From the NCBI GenBank assembly GCA_025054615.1, contig JANWZO010000012.1, positions 23,363-87,362 on the forward strand: a DNA stretch of 64,000 nt, in the 5' to 3' direction. Source of the stretch: Kiritimatiellia bacterium. Lineage in GTDB: Bacteria; Verrucomicrobiota; Kiritimatiellia; CAIVKH01. The notes under the pieces are model-generated. The model worked only from the letters and a program-made list of their open reading frames with translations. It was not told the DNA's origin and did no database searches. Shown here one piece after another: positions 16,559 to 23,835 of the stretch; the stretch's first letter is position 1, and every line of letters begins with the position of its first letter. The position numbers and the translations under genes are program-made.

Positions 16559-17344
16559 ATGTCCGGCGAACCCATACACCCGCGCGAAGGGGAAGAGACT
16601 CCCCCAAAAATCAAACTCACGATGGGATCAAAGGGATCGGATCCCTCTGCGCCCCGTCCCCCAGGCAAGACCGAGACAACCCGAATCGACCTGTCCAAAG
16701 CCGCGCAGTCAGCACCGTCGAAAGGTGATACGCAGGCCTTTCAAGTGGGCGCCCCGCCCAAACTGAATCAGACAATGCGGGTGGAGGTGACGATGCAGTC
16801 GCCTCCGAAACCGGAAACCACACGGATTTCCATTCCGGACGACGCGTTTATCAAAAAAAGCGGCGCCACTCCTCAGGCCACAACTGGCGTTGGCGAAGAC
16901 ATTTTCAAGAAATCGACCATTCCCGTAGGCATTCCGACACCGCCGCCTGCCCCGGCCGCGATCCCCAAAACGATCACGGTGAAAAAGCCGGTGAGCGAAC
17001 CGCCGCCGGTCACCCCACCGGATCAGCGCGCAGTCAGCGAGGCCAAAAAAGGCGAGACCGCGCGAATCGACCTTCCAGAGACCGTTGGCGGGCGCCCGCC
17101 GACACGGCCGAAGACCATCCGAATCGTGCGGCCCGAGACCGCGCCGCGCAAGGCCATCACGATCAGCCGCGCCGAGGCGTCCGCCGCAGCATCGGAGACA
17201 GCGGGCAAGGTCGCGGGGGAGGAGTCGCCAGGAACGGTTTTCGCCGTGGTCGCCATTGCCGCGTTCCTCGTGCTGTGCGTGGTCATCTACATATTTGCCG
17301 CACAGACGTTCGCTCCCAACTTGCCGTTCCCCGGGAAAGTGTGA
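16559..17344 (+). CDS. tail-anchored protein with repeated TxRI motifs
   Basis: A 261-aa protein, mostly low-complexity Pro/Thr/Lys sequence with one hydrophobic helix at about 227-247 near the C-terminus. The soluble part repeats a short motif: ETTRIDL (39-45), QTMRVEV (71-77), ETTRISI (86-92), ETARIDL (166-172), KTIRIVR (185-191) and a weaker KAITISR (198-204). Similar K-ET-RI-L repeats occur in other Verrucomicrobia proteins (from memory). The threonines could be kinase/FHA-type docking sites, but this is a guess. The ATG at 16559 with AGAGAGG upstream is chosen over the much longer open frame. Thioredoxin follows 49 bp downstream. Confidence 0.7.
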   Translation: MSGEPIHPREGEETPPKIKLTMGSKGSDPSAPRPPGKTETTRIDLSKAAQSAPSKGDTQAFQVGAPPKLNQTMRVEVTMQSPPKPETTRISIPDDAFIKKSGATPQATTGVGEDIFKKSTIPVGIPTPPPAPAAIPKTITVKKPVSEPPPVTPPDQRAVSEAKKGETARIDLPETVGGRPPTRPKTIRIVRPETAPRKAITISRAEASAAASETAGKVAGEESPGTVFAVVAIAAFLVLCVVIYIFAAQTFAPNLPFPGKV

Positions 17345-17393
17345 AACAACCGGACCGTAAGCTTATCAAGGGGTCCGCGAAACAGGGGTAATT

Positions 17394-17726
17394 ATGTCAG
17401 AGAAAATTATTCATCTGAACACTGCCAACTGGGACTCCGTTGTCTCCTCTTCGGCCGTTCCGGTTCTCGTCGATTTTTGGGCTGAATGGTGCGGACCTTG
17501 TCGAGCGATCGCTCCCATCCTCGACGAGTTGGCTCATGAGCTGGCAGGCAAGCTGACCATCGCAAAAGTCAACGTTGATGAAGCGCCGGACCTGGCGATG
17601 AAATTTAACGTGCGATCAATACCGACTCTGTTGGTGTTCAAGGGCGGTCAGATTGTCGGTCACATGGTAGGATCGATGCCCAAATCCGCATTGAAAGCCA
17701 AGCTCGACGCGATTCTGGGTTCTTAA
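17394..17726 (+). CDS. trxA: thioredoxin
   Basis: A 110-aa cytoplasmic thioredoxin. The redox site is WCGPC (Cys33, Cys36) and the cis-proline loop RSIPTLLVF has Pro77. It has no signal peptide and the standard single-domain length, so it should reduce cytosolic disulfides using thioredoxin reductase. A GGGG run precedes the ATG. It lies downstream of the TxRI-repeat protein on the same strand. Confidence 0.96.
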   Translation: MSEKIIHLNTANWDSVVSSSAVPVLVDFWAEWCGPCRAIAPILDELAHELAGKLTIAKVNVDEAPDLAMKFNVRSIPTLLVFKGGQIVGHMVGSMPKSALKAKLDAILGS

Positions 17727-17841
17727 TCCCAGGCGGGTTCTACGTTTAGATTTCAACGAGTTCACCGATCAGGTTGTCCGATTGGGTAACCTCGCGCTCT
17801 CCCGTTTCTCATCAATCAGCGCGCCTCTGGCCACACGCTGC

Positions 17842-17885
17842 GGGGCGATGCTACCGACCGAAAAATTCGGCCCGCGCATCGCCCC
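17842..17885. terminator. two-tier hairpin between convergent genes
   Basis: A perfect 10-bp stem (17842-17851 with 17876-17885) encloses a second hairpin (CCGAA 17858-17862 with TTCGG 17866-17870, loop AAA). It lies between convergent trxA and the glycine-zipper gene. Only a short T-poor tail (TTGTT) follows, so terminator function is plausible but not certain. Confidence 0.4.
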
Positions 17886-17955
17886 TTGTTCATGCGGAAG
17901 TTGTCCGCAATTTGAAATCTGTGATCTCCGTGCGCTTATCTAAAAGCTTCCACCC

Positions 17956-18387
17956 TCAGAACCCATAAGCGGCCCGCAACTGTTCTTCGGTCGGGCGAGA
18001 AGGGTAGATTTCGCCCCGCGGTCCGCGATATTGGCCGTAACCGACTTTGGTCAGGGTGACGGGCATAAAGGACCCGTTGGAATTGCTGATCATAATGGTT
18101 TCGGCCTGATGGGCGGATTCCAGCGCCTCTAGCCGGTGTCGAATCATATCCTGTTGCTGGCCATATTGCTGGCCGAGCCAGGCGCCCGTTGCAGCTCCGA
18201 TGGCAGCACCCAGTACGTCATTTTCACGATCGCCGACATTGTTTCCGATGATTCCGCCGAGCGTTCCGCCGACGACCGCCCCTGTAAGGGCGGAATTCAC
18301 CTCCGATCGGCGCGCCTGATATTGAGGTGATGCGCAACCGGCCGCGCCGAGGGCCACCGCACATCCGATCAGAGCAACTCGTTTCAT
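17956..18387 (-). CDS. glycine-zipper outer-membrane lipoprotein
   Basis: A 143-aa lipoprotein. The start at 18387 (AAAGGAG upstream) gives a signal with lipobox GAAGC. A glycine-zipper (GAVVGGTLGGIIGNNVG then GAAIGAATGAWLG) spans about residues 35-75, as in SlyB/OsmB-like envelope proteins, followed by a helical and then a C-terminal polar part (GYGQYRGPRGEIYP). Likely inserted in or under the outer membrane, with a role in envelope integrity; the specific function is unknown. Confidence 0.75.
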   Translation of the reverse strand: MKRVALIGCAVALGAAGCASPQYQARRSEVNSALTGAVVGGTLGGIIGNNVGDRENDVLGAAIGAATGAWLGQQYGQQQDMIRHRLEALESAHQAETIMISNSNGSFMPVTLTKVGYGQYRGPRGEIYPSRPTEEQLRAAYGF

Positions 18388-18456
18388 GGTCAGAACTCCT
18401 TTCATCGTTCCAACCATGAGACGTCGCAACCGGCAAATTATTCAAACAGTGCTGGG

Positions 18457-19518
18457 CTATTCGTCCCCGTCGGTGGATGCGGCGGCAAGATGCATTTCTT
18501 TTGCCTTCGCCTTGATTTTCTCAATGAGCTTGTTCTGCAGCTCGAGATCATTTTCCAGGGTGTCGCGCACAGCGTCCCGGCCCTGGCCGAGCTGCTGCCC
18601 CTCGAGCGAAAGCCAGGAGCCGCGCTTTTCCAGCAGCCCGTATTGCATGGCCGCATCCACGATCGAACCTGTCCACGAAATGCCATGCGCGTAAAGAATA
18701 TCGAATTCTGCCTCGGCGAAGGGCGGCGCCACCTTGTTTTTGACCACCTTGACCTTCGTTCGGCTTCCGTAGACCTTCCCGCTGGGATCTTTCAAGGTTC
18801 CGACCCGCCGCACGTCGAGTCGGACCGACGCATAAAACTTGAGTGCGCGGCCGCCGGGCGTTGTTTCCGGATTGCCAAACATCACGCCAATCTTCTCTCG
18901 AATTTGATTGGTGAAGATGCAGCAGCACTTCGACTTGTTGATGGCGCCCGTCAGCTTGCGGAGCGCCTGAGACATCAGGCGGGCCTGCAAACCGACATGC
19001 GAATCGCCCATCGCGCCCTCCAGCTCCGCCTTCGGCGCAAGCGCGGCCACCGAGTCGACGACGACCACATCCAGGGAGTTGCTTTTGACCAGCGACTCGG
19101 CGATCTGCAGCGCCTCCTCGCCGGAATCCGGTTGCGCCACCAAGAGTTCGTCAAGATTTACCCCGATTTTCTTAGCATAGGTGGGATCCAGCGCGTGTTC
19201 TGCATCGATGAACGCCGCCAATCCGCCCGCCTTTTGCGCGTTGGCGATGATGTGAAGCACCAGCGTGGTCTTTCCCGACGACTCCGGGCCAAAGACTTCA
19301 ATGATCCGCCCTCGCGGCACGCCGCCGACGCCGATGGCTAGATCGAGTGTCAACGCCCCGGTCGAAATCGCGGGCACCTCGACAATTTTTTCCTCCTCGC
19401 CGAGCCGCATAATGGCACCATCGCCGAATTCCTTTTGGATCTGGGCGATGACCGAAGCGAGCGCGGCTGGTATTTTCTTTTCCTCTTTGGCGGGCTCTTT
19501 GGCGCCCTTGGTCGGCAT
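18457..19518 (-). CDS. recA: recombinase RecA
   Basis: A 353-aa RecA that polymerises on single-stranded DNA for homologous recombination and SOS induction. Walker A is GPESSGKT (77-84); Walker B lies in [13 protein letters not shown]; the DNA-binding loop region ([20 protein letters not shown]) is intact. The ATG at 19518 with AGGAG upstream is chosen over the GTG two codons earlier. It follows thpR with a 2-bp gap, making a galE-cinA-thpR-recA unit. Confidence 0.98.
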   Translation of the reverse strand: MPTKGAKEPAKEEKKIPAALASVIAQIQKEFGDGAIMRLGEEEKIVEVPAISTGALTLDLAIGVGGVPRGRIIEVFGPESSGKTTLVLHIIANAQKAGGLAAFIDAEHALDPTYAKKIGVNLDELLVAQPDSGEEALQIAESLVKSNSLDVVVVDSVAALAPKAELEGAMGDSHVGLQARLMSQALRKLTGAINKSKCCCIFTNQIREKIGVMFGNPETTPGGRALKFYASVRLDVRRVGTLKDPSGKVYGSRTKVKVVKNKVAPPFAEAEFDILYAHGISWTGSIVDAAMQYGLLEKRGSWLSLEGQQLGQGRDAVRDTLENDLELQNKLIEKIKAKAKEMHLAAASTDGDE

Positions 19519-19520
19519 GG

Positions 19521-20114
19521 TCACACTCCTTTCAATTTGGCCGCGTGCAACAAGGTATATATCGCCTCGGGGCGATCCGGCTGGCTGCGGTAAAAACAGA
19601 CGCGCTCCACCATGAACTCCCCTGGCGAGTCATACACTACAGACCCAACCCACGAAGTCAACGCGGCGGCGTTTTGAGTCGACCGAATCCTCGCCAGCGT
19701 CACGTGCGGATGGAATGGCCGGGATTCGAGGGGAAATCCAAGGGAGGCCACACCCTTTGCGATCTCTTCCCGCAGGCTTGCCAGCGGTTCGGAGGGTTCC
19801 ACTCCCAGCCAGACCACCCGAGGAGCACGCGGCGGCCCGAAAATGCCCACGCCAGCGAGCCTGCAGGGGAACGGGCGAACACCCTCCGCCGCCGCCTCTA
19901 TCACACGCACGATCTGGGGTATCCGAGCGACAAAGGTGTCCCCTAGAAAAACCATCGTCACATGGCTGTGTTCCGGTTTCGGGCAACTGACACGCACTCC
20001 CGTCCGGCGGAGTTTCTCTTGCAGCCGCGCGATCAGTGGATGCAGCTCGGCCGGTACATCGATCGCGATGAATGTTCGCCACACCTCATCCGGTGCCGGC
20101 GTAACCCGCTCCAT
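19521..20114 (-). CDS. thpR: RNA 2',3'-cyclic phosphodiesterase (LigT/ThpR)
   Basis: A 197-aa 2H-phosphoesterase. The two HxT motifs are His51-Val-Thr53 (HVTMVFLG) and His137-Val-Thr139 (HPHVTLARI), with the FIAIDVP start typical of the family. It hydrolyses 2',3'-cyclic phosphates at RNA ends; its biological role is unclear. It sits between cinA and recA (5 and 2 bp gaps), an arrangement known from other bacteria in which cinA and recA are linked. Confidence 0.93.
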   Translation of the reverse strand: MERVTPAPDEVWRTFIAIDVPAELHPLIARLQEKLRRTGVRVSCPKPEHSHVTMVFLGDTFVARIPQIVRVIEAAAEGVRPFPCRLAGVGIFGPPRAPRVVWLGVEPSEPLASLREEIAKGVASLGFPLESRPFHPHVTLARIRSTQNAAALTSWVGSVVYDSPGEFMVERVCFYRSQPDRPEAIYTLLHAAKLKGV

Positions 20115-20118
20115 CGGT

Positions 20119-21357
20119 TTAGGCTCCCTGCAGGACCAGACGCCTCAACGCGTCCATCGCCCATTGAGCGGATAACTGCTTAATGACACTGCGAACGCCC
20201 GAAAATTTTCGTTGTCGCTCCTCGAAACGCGATCCGTCGGTCGCGCACATGTACACGAGACCTACGGGCTTTTGCGGGGAACCGCCGGAGGGGCCGGCGA
20301 TGCCGGTGACCGCCAGGCCATAATTCGAGCCGAATCGCGCTCGGACGCCGAGCGCCATCGCGCGGGCGGTTTCGGCGCTGACCGCACCGTGCGCGTCGAG
20401 CACTTGCGGTGGCACCCCCAGATCCCGGGTTTTCGATTCGTTCGAATACGCGACCACGCCCCCAAGAAAAACGTGGGAGCTGCCGGGAACCTCCGTGAAG
20501 AGGTGTCCAATCAATCCGCCCGTGCACGACTCGGCAATTGCGACTGTACGACCTAATGATCTCAAGAGATCGACGAGCGCCTCCTCGAGGTTGCAGGGCC
20601 GCTCCGCGTATATCCACGGAGCAAGGGTTTCACGCGCGCGGGCAGCGGCCCGATCCAGGGCCTCCTCGCGGTTAGGCGGCGCCGAAAGGCGGATTTCTAC
20701 GCGGCCCGGCCGCGCGCAGTAGGCGATGTCGATTCCGGGGCCCGGAAACTCTGATTCGGGAAGCAACCGCAGAATTTCCGATTCGCCGATGCAACAGGTC
20801 ATGAAAATGCGGCGAACCGGCGGCGTACCCGCAAGGGCGCGAAGCGTGGGCAGGATGCCGTTTTCGACTACGGCGCGGAATTCCGCTGGGGGGCCGGGCG
20901 TCAAATACAGTCGCCGCCCGCGAATTTCAATCAATTCCCCCGGGCAAAAGCCGACCTCGTTTTCGAGCACGGTTGCGCCCTGCACGATCAGCGCGTGCCT
21001 CGCGGCGATGTCCGTGAATACTCGACCGGCGGCCTCGAACCGTTTGCGCAACTTTTCTCGCGTCGGCTCATGCATCACCACGGCTGTGCCGGCAATTTCG
21101 GCGGCCACGTCGCGCGTTAGGTCATCGCTGGTCGGGCCCAACCCGCCGCTGGTGATTACAATGGGCGAACGCGCAAGTGCTTGTTCGATGGCGTCGCGGA
21201 TCGCCGCTCGGTCGTCCGGCACCGTCGTCTCACGCACCAGCGGAATGCCCAGCGGCTCCAGCGCGGTGGCCAGCGTGGCGACATGCGTATTGACAGTTCT
21301 GCCGGACAGCAGTTCGGAGCCCGTGCAAATGAGCTCGGCGAACACCTCAGCGCGCAT
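20119..21357 (-). CDS. cinA: CinA: nicotinamide-nucleotide amidase / competence-damage protein
   Basis: A 412-aa protein with an N-terminal molybdopterin-binding-like (ADP-ribose pyrophosphatase/COG1058) domain (about 1-170; ICTGSELLSGRTVNTH, SGGLGPTSDDLTR) and a C-terminal CinA amidase domain (about 255-405; AESCTGGLIGHLFT, TGIAGPSGG). It recycles nicotinamide mononucleotide. The frame is open for 127 more codons upstream, but those codons overlap galE; the ATG at 21357 starts the family and overlaps the galE end by 11 bases. Confidence 0.94.
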   Translation of the reverse strand: MRAEVFAELICTGSELLSGRTVNTHVATLATALEPLGIPLVRETTVPDDRAAIRDAIEQALARSPIVITSGGLGPTSDDLTRDVAAEIAGTAVVMHEPTREKLRKRFEAAGRVFTDIAARHALIVQGATVLENEVGFCPGELIEIRGRRLYLTPGPPAEFRAVVENGILPTLRALAGTPPVRRIFMTCCIGESEILRLLPESEFPGPGIDIAYCARPGRVEIRLSAPPNREEALDRAAARARETLAPWIYAERPCNLEEALVDLLRSLGRTVAIAESCTGGLIGHLFTEVPGSSHVFLGGVVAYSNESKTRDLGVPPQVLDAHGAVSAETARAMALGVRARFGSNYGLAVTGIAGPSGGSPQKPVGLVYMCATDGSRFEERQRKFSGVRSVIKQLSAQWAMDALRRLVLQGA

Positions 21358-22318
21358 AACCTCGGGGATGCGCCAGGTGCCATTTCCAAGCGTGTTCGAC
21401 GATCGTCCGCAGGTCGGGATAACGCGGCTTCCAGCCCAGAACGGTCCGGGCTTTCGAGGAATCCGCAATGAGCCGAGGTGGGTCGCCGGGCCGGCGCGGT
21501 GCGATTTCGGAATGGATCGGGCGCCCCGTGACCTCGCGCGCCGCGTCGATGACCTGTTTGACCGAATACCCGTCCCCGTTCCCCAAATTGAAGGCGCCCC
21601 GCACATCTTTTTCGAGCGCGAGAATATGCGCCTCAGCAAGGTCGACGATGTGGATGTAATCCCGAATGCAGGTGCCATCCGGCGTCTCATAATCGTCGCC
21701 AAAAATTTTGACGGATGAAGCCCGCCCCATCGCGACAAACAGCACGTTGGGAATCAGATGGGTTTCCGGGTCGTGGTGTTCGCCGAATTTTTCGGTCGCT
21801 CCCGCCGCATTGAAATAGCGGAGGAAGACCGATCGCGTGCCCTCCCGCTCATCGCGCCATCGGAGAATTTTCTCGAACAGGAGCTTCGATTCGCCGTAGG
21901 GATTGGTCGGACGCTGAGGCAAGTCCTCGGTCATCGGAATCTTCTCAGGAATTCCATAGGTCGCGCAGGTAGACGAGAAGATGATTGTACGCACGTCGGC
22001 CGCCTTCATGGCGTCCGCGAGATTGATACCGCCGAGGACATTGTTGCGGAAATACAACATCGGGTTTTCCATCGATTCCCCGACCAACGCGTAGGCCGCA
22101 AAATGCATCACCGCGTCCGGTTTCGCGGCCCGCATGGCGGCGACGATGTCCTCGCGATTCCGCAAATCGCCCTCGATCAGCCGGGCGCGCGGGTCCACCG
22201 CGTCGCGATGCCCCCGCTCGAAATTATCGAACACGACGACCTCGTGCCCTCGGTCCAGAAGAAGCTCGGCGGCGACGCTCCCGATGTAACCGCCTCCGCC
22301 CGTCACGAAGACTTTCAT
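21347..22318 (-). CDS. galE: UDP-glucose 4-epimerase
   Basis: A 323-aa extended short-chain dehydrogenase/reductase. The NAD-binding motif VTGGGGYIGS is at residues 5-14; the catalytic pair Tyr141-x3-Lys145 (NPYGESK) and Ser115/Ser116-Thr117 are present. It interconverts UDP-glucose and UDP-galactose for envelope glycans. The ATG at 22318 gives the classical MKVFVTGG start; a second ATG three codons earlier (22327) is possible. First gene of the cinA-thpR-recA unit. Confidence 0.93.
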   Translation of the reverse strand: MKVFVTGGGGYIGSVAAELLLDRGHEVVVFDNFERGHRDAVDPRARLIEGDLRNREDIVAAMRAAKPDAVMHFAAYALVGESMENPMLYFRNNVLGGINLADAMKAADVRTIIFSSTCATYGIPEKIPMTEDLPQRPTNPYGESKLLFEKILRWRDEREGTRSVFLRYFNAAGATEKFGEHHDPETHLIPNVLFVAMGRASSVKIFGDDYETPDGTCIRDYIHIVDLAEAHILALEKDVRGAFNLGNGDGYSVKQVIDAAREVTGRPIHSEIAPRRPGDPPRLIADSSKARTVLGWKPRYPDLRTIVEHAWKWHLAHPRGYAR

Positions 22319-22359
22319 GAGTTCCATATTAAGGCGGGGCGAGCCGCTGACGAGAAAAT

Positions 22360-22830
22360 TCAGGTGTCCGGAGAGGCGTCGTCCTCGTTTTTATCTTCCT
22401 TGGATTCGATCTGTTCGACCGCCCAGCTCATGTCGCGCGCAGCCTCCCACACGTGGCGGGCCACATAGATGGGGCTGCCATGCTGCACCGCAAGCGCAAT
22501 TGAATCGCTCGGCCGCGCATCGATTTCAACCAGACTTTTGCCGAGTTCGTTCTCCTGCAGCAAGAAGAGGCGCGCGAAAAAAGTGTCATCCTTCAGGTCG
22601 TTGACCACCACCTTTTGGACGCGCACGCCGAGCCCCGCGAAGATATTGCCGATCAGCTCGTGGGTCAGCGGCCGTGGCGTTTTCTTTTTGTTCAGTGCCA
22701 TGGCGATTGCGCCGCCCACATATTCATCCACAAAAATGGCAATCGTCTTCTCCGAGTTCGTCAGGAGGACGCCGACGCCATCGGGAACGGAGAGCAGACC
22801 GCGAATCTGGACCGCGATTTCTTCCGCCAT
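22360..22830 (-). CDS. bifunctional nuclease family protein (DUF151)
   Basis: A 156-aa protein with the BFN/DUF151 domain at about 5-130 (VGVLLTNSEKTIAIFVDE, ARPSDSIALAVQHGSPIYV). Members include plant and bacterial proteins with reported RNase/DNase activity; the bacterial role is not settled. The C-terminus is a charged tail (KEDKNEDD). A 24-codon hydrophobic reading frame ends four bases before its ATG. The gene lies 41 bp upstream of galE on the same strand. Confidence 0.85.
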   Translation of the reverse strand: MAEEIAVQIRGLLSVPDGVGVLLTNSEKTIAIFVDEYVGGAIAMALNKKKTPRPLTHELIGNIFAGLGVRVQKVVVNDLKDDTFFARLFLLQENELGKSLVEIDARPSDSIALAVQHGSPIYVARHVWEAARDMSWAVEQIESKEDKNEDDASPDT

Positions 22831-22834
22831 CGCC

Positions 22835-22909
22835 CTACAAGTCCCTCGTGACGTAGAGAACCATATAGAAAATCCCTATGATCATCGCCGCTGACAGCAA
22901 GGCATCCAT
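22835..22909 (-). CDS. possible 24-aa membrane peptide
   Basis: An ATG-to-TAG frame of 24 codons encodes a single hydrophobic helix (SAAMIIGIFYMVLYV) with an acidic start and a TRDL end. It stops four bases before the DUF151 start, as in a coupled gene. A TATAAT hexamer ends seven bases before the ATG, which would make the transcript nearly leaderless; no good -35 is seen. Too short to be sure from composition alone. Confidence 0.35.
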   Translation of the reverse strand: MDALLSAAMIIGIFYMVLYVTRDL

Positions 22910-23008
22910 CGCTCAAATTATACAGCGGCCGCTGCCTGCCGTCATGGAGAGTTGATTCGGTCTCTTGATAGATCGGTTCCGCGCGGGAACCCACTGAATC
23001 TTCGCGGT

Positions 23009-23314
23009 TTATTTATCTTTCGATTCCCGGGATTCCCCGCCGCCGGTCTCCTGTAACAATTTGTTGAACTTTTCGACAATGGGCAGCGGGTCCCGCCGAA
23101 AATCCGCTAGGCAATCCTTGCAGCAGAATCTGAATTGTTGGCCTTCATAGTCGGCCATATAGGGCTCGGCGTACGGATCGAGCTTTTCGCCCGACACAAC
23201 GCAAAAGGTAAAAGGATACGGCTTTGCACCCTTGGACTCCGAAGATCCCACCTCTCCGGCTCTTGCCGCGAAAGCCGCCGCGCAGAGCAAACACATCCAG
23301 ATCCACGGATTCAT
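23009..23314 (-). CDS. secreted YHS/TRASH-like metal-binding protein
   Basis: A 101-aa exported protein: signal peptide about 1-19 (ending FAARA), then a small cysteine-rich domain with Cys38 in FCVVSGEKL and Cys64-Cys65-x2-Cys68 in FRFCCKDCLADF, which resembles YHS/TRASH metal-binding domains. The start at 23314 is supported by GAAGGAG; the much longer open frame upstream overlaps the next gene and is not used. As the last gene of the RND operon it could bind the metal being exported, or sense it in the periplasm. Confidence 0.75.
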   Translation of the reverse strand: MNPWIWMCLLCAAAFAARAGEVGSSESKGAKPYPFTFCVVSGEKLDPYAEPYMADYEGQQFRFCCKDCLADFRRDPLPIVEKFNKLLQETGGGESRESKDK

Positions 23315-23370
23315 CTTCGCTCCTTCTTTGTTACGATTTGTTCGACAGCGAGCCAGCCCGCGGCGTTGAA

Positions 23371-23541
23371 TCATTTGCCGGCCACAAGAGCACCCAGCAT
23401 GCCATAGACCAGCATCGAAACCCAGGGATTTGCCGTGATCGGGCACGCGCCGGTTTTGCAACCGACCCACCGGTAGATCGCATATCCGATCGCCGCGCCG
23501 ACTAGCGCGCCCACGATTGTTCTGGTGATGGAGGGCGTCAT
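23371..23541 (-). CDS. DUF6132 small membrane protein
   Basis: A 56-aa protein: an N-terminal glycine-rich transmembrane helix (about 6-24, VGALVGAAIGYAIY), the conserved core GCKTGACPITANP with Cys28 and Cys33, then a second helix (39-54). This pattern matches DUF6132, usually found near thioredoxin, rhodanese or metal-handling genes. The ATG at 23541 overlaps the end of the PII-like gene region by reading distance only (that gene stops at 23545). The paired cysteines suggest redox or metal contact; role unknown. Confidence 0.8.
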   Translation of the reverse strand: MTPSITRTIVGALVGAAIGYAIYRWVGCKTGACPITANPWVSMLVYGMLGALVAGK

Positions 23542-23544
23542 CGC

Positions 23545-23835
23545 TCACAGCACCGCTTCGGCTGGTACGGTAAAGGCATGCAGGCGCTCGTCCGGATAGA
23601 GTTGCCCGCGGAGCGCCGTGAGCCCCGCAAGGGCGGATGCCAGCTGTTCCTCGGTAAGAACGCTGAAAATCAGCGTCTGACGGCCGGGAAATGCGGGAGT
23701 GCCAAAATGCGCGCCGGTCGCACCTGCACCCATCACCTCAGGCACTTCCGTGAACGCTTTCGCGCCGTGCCTGCCCAGCGCATCCCGAATGTCGCGCTCG
23801 CGCGAGTGGGGTCCAATCACGATGAGCATCTTCAT
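23545..23835 (-). CDS. PII-like (GlnB-fold) regulatory protein
   Basis: A 96-aa protein with the beta-alpha-beta PII-type pattern: MKMLIVIGPHSRERDIRDAL, a middle GAGATGAHFG loop, then LIFSVLTEEQLASAL. DUF3240/PII-like proteins of this size are often encoded beside RND metal-efflux pumps. It overlaps the RND permease stop by four bases (ATGA), so translation is probably coupled. It likely binds a small ligand or metal and tunes the pump; the ligand is unknown. Confidence 0.75.
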   Translation of the reverse strand: MKMLIVIGPHSRERDIRDALGRHGAKAFTEVPEVMGAGATGAHFGTPAFPGRQTLIFSVLTEEQLASALAGLTALRGQLYPDERLHAFTVPAEAVL

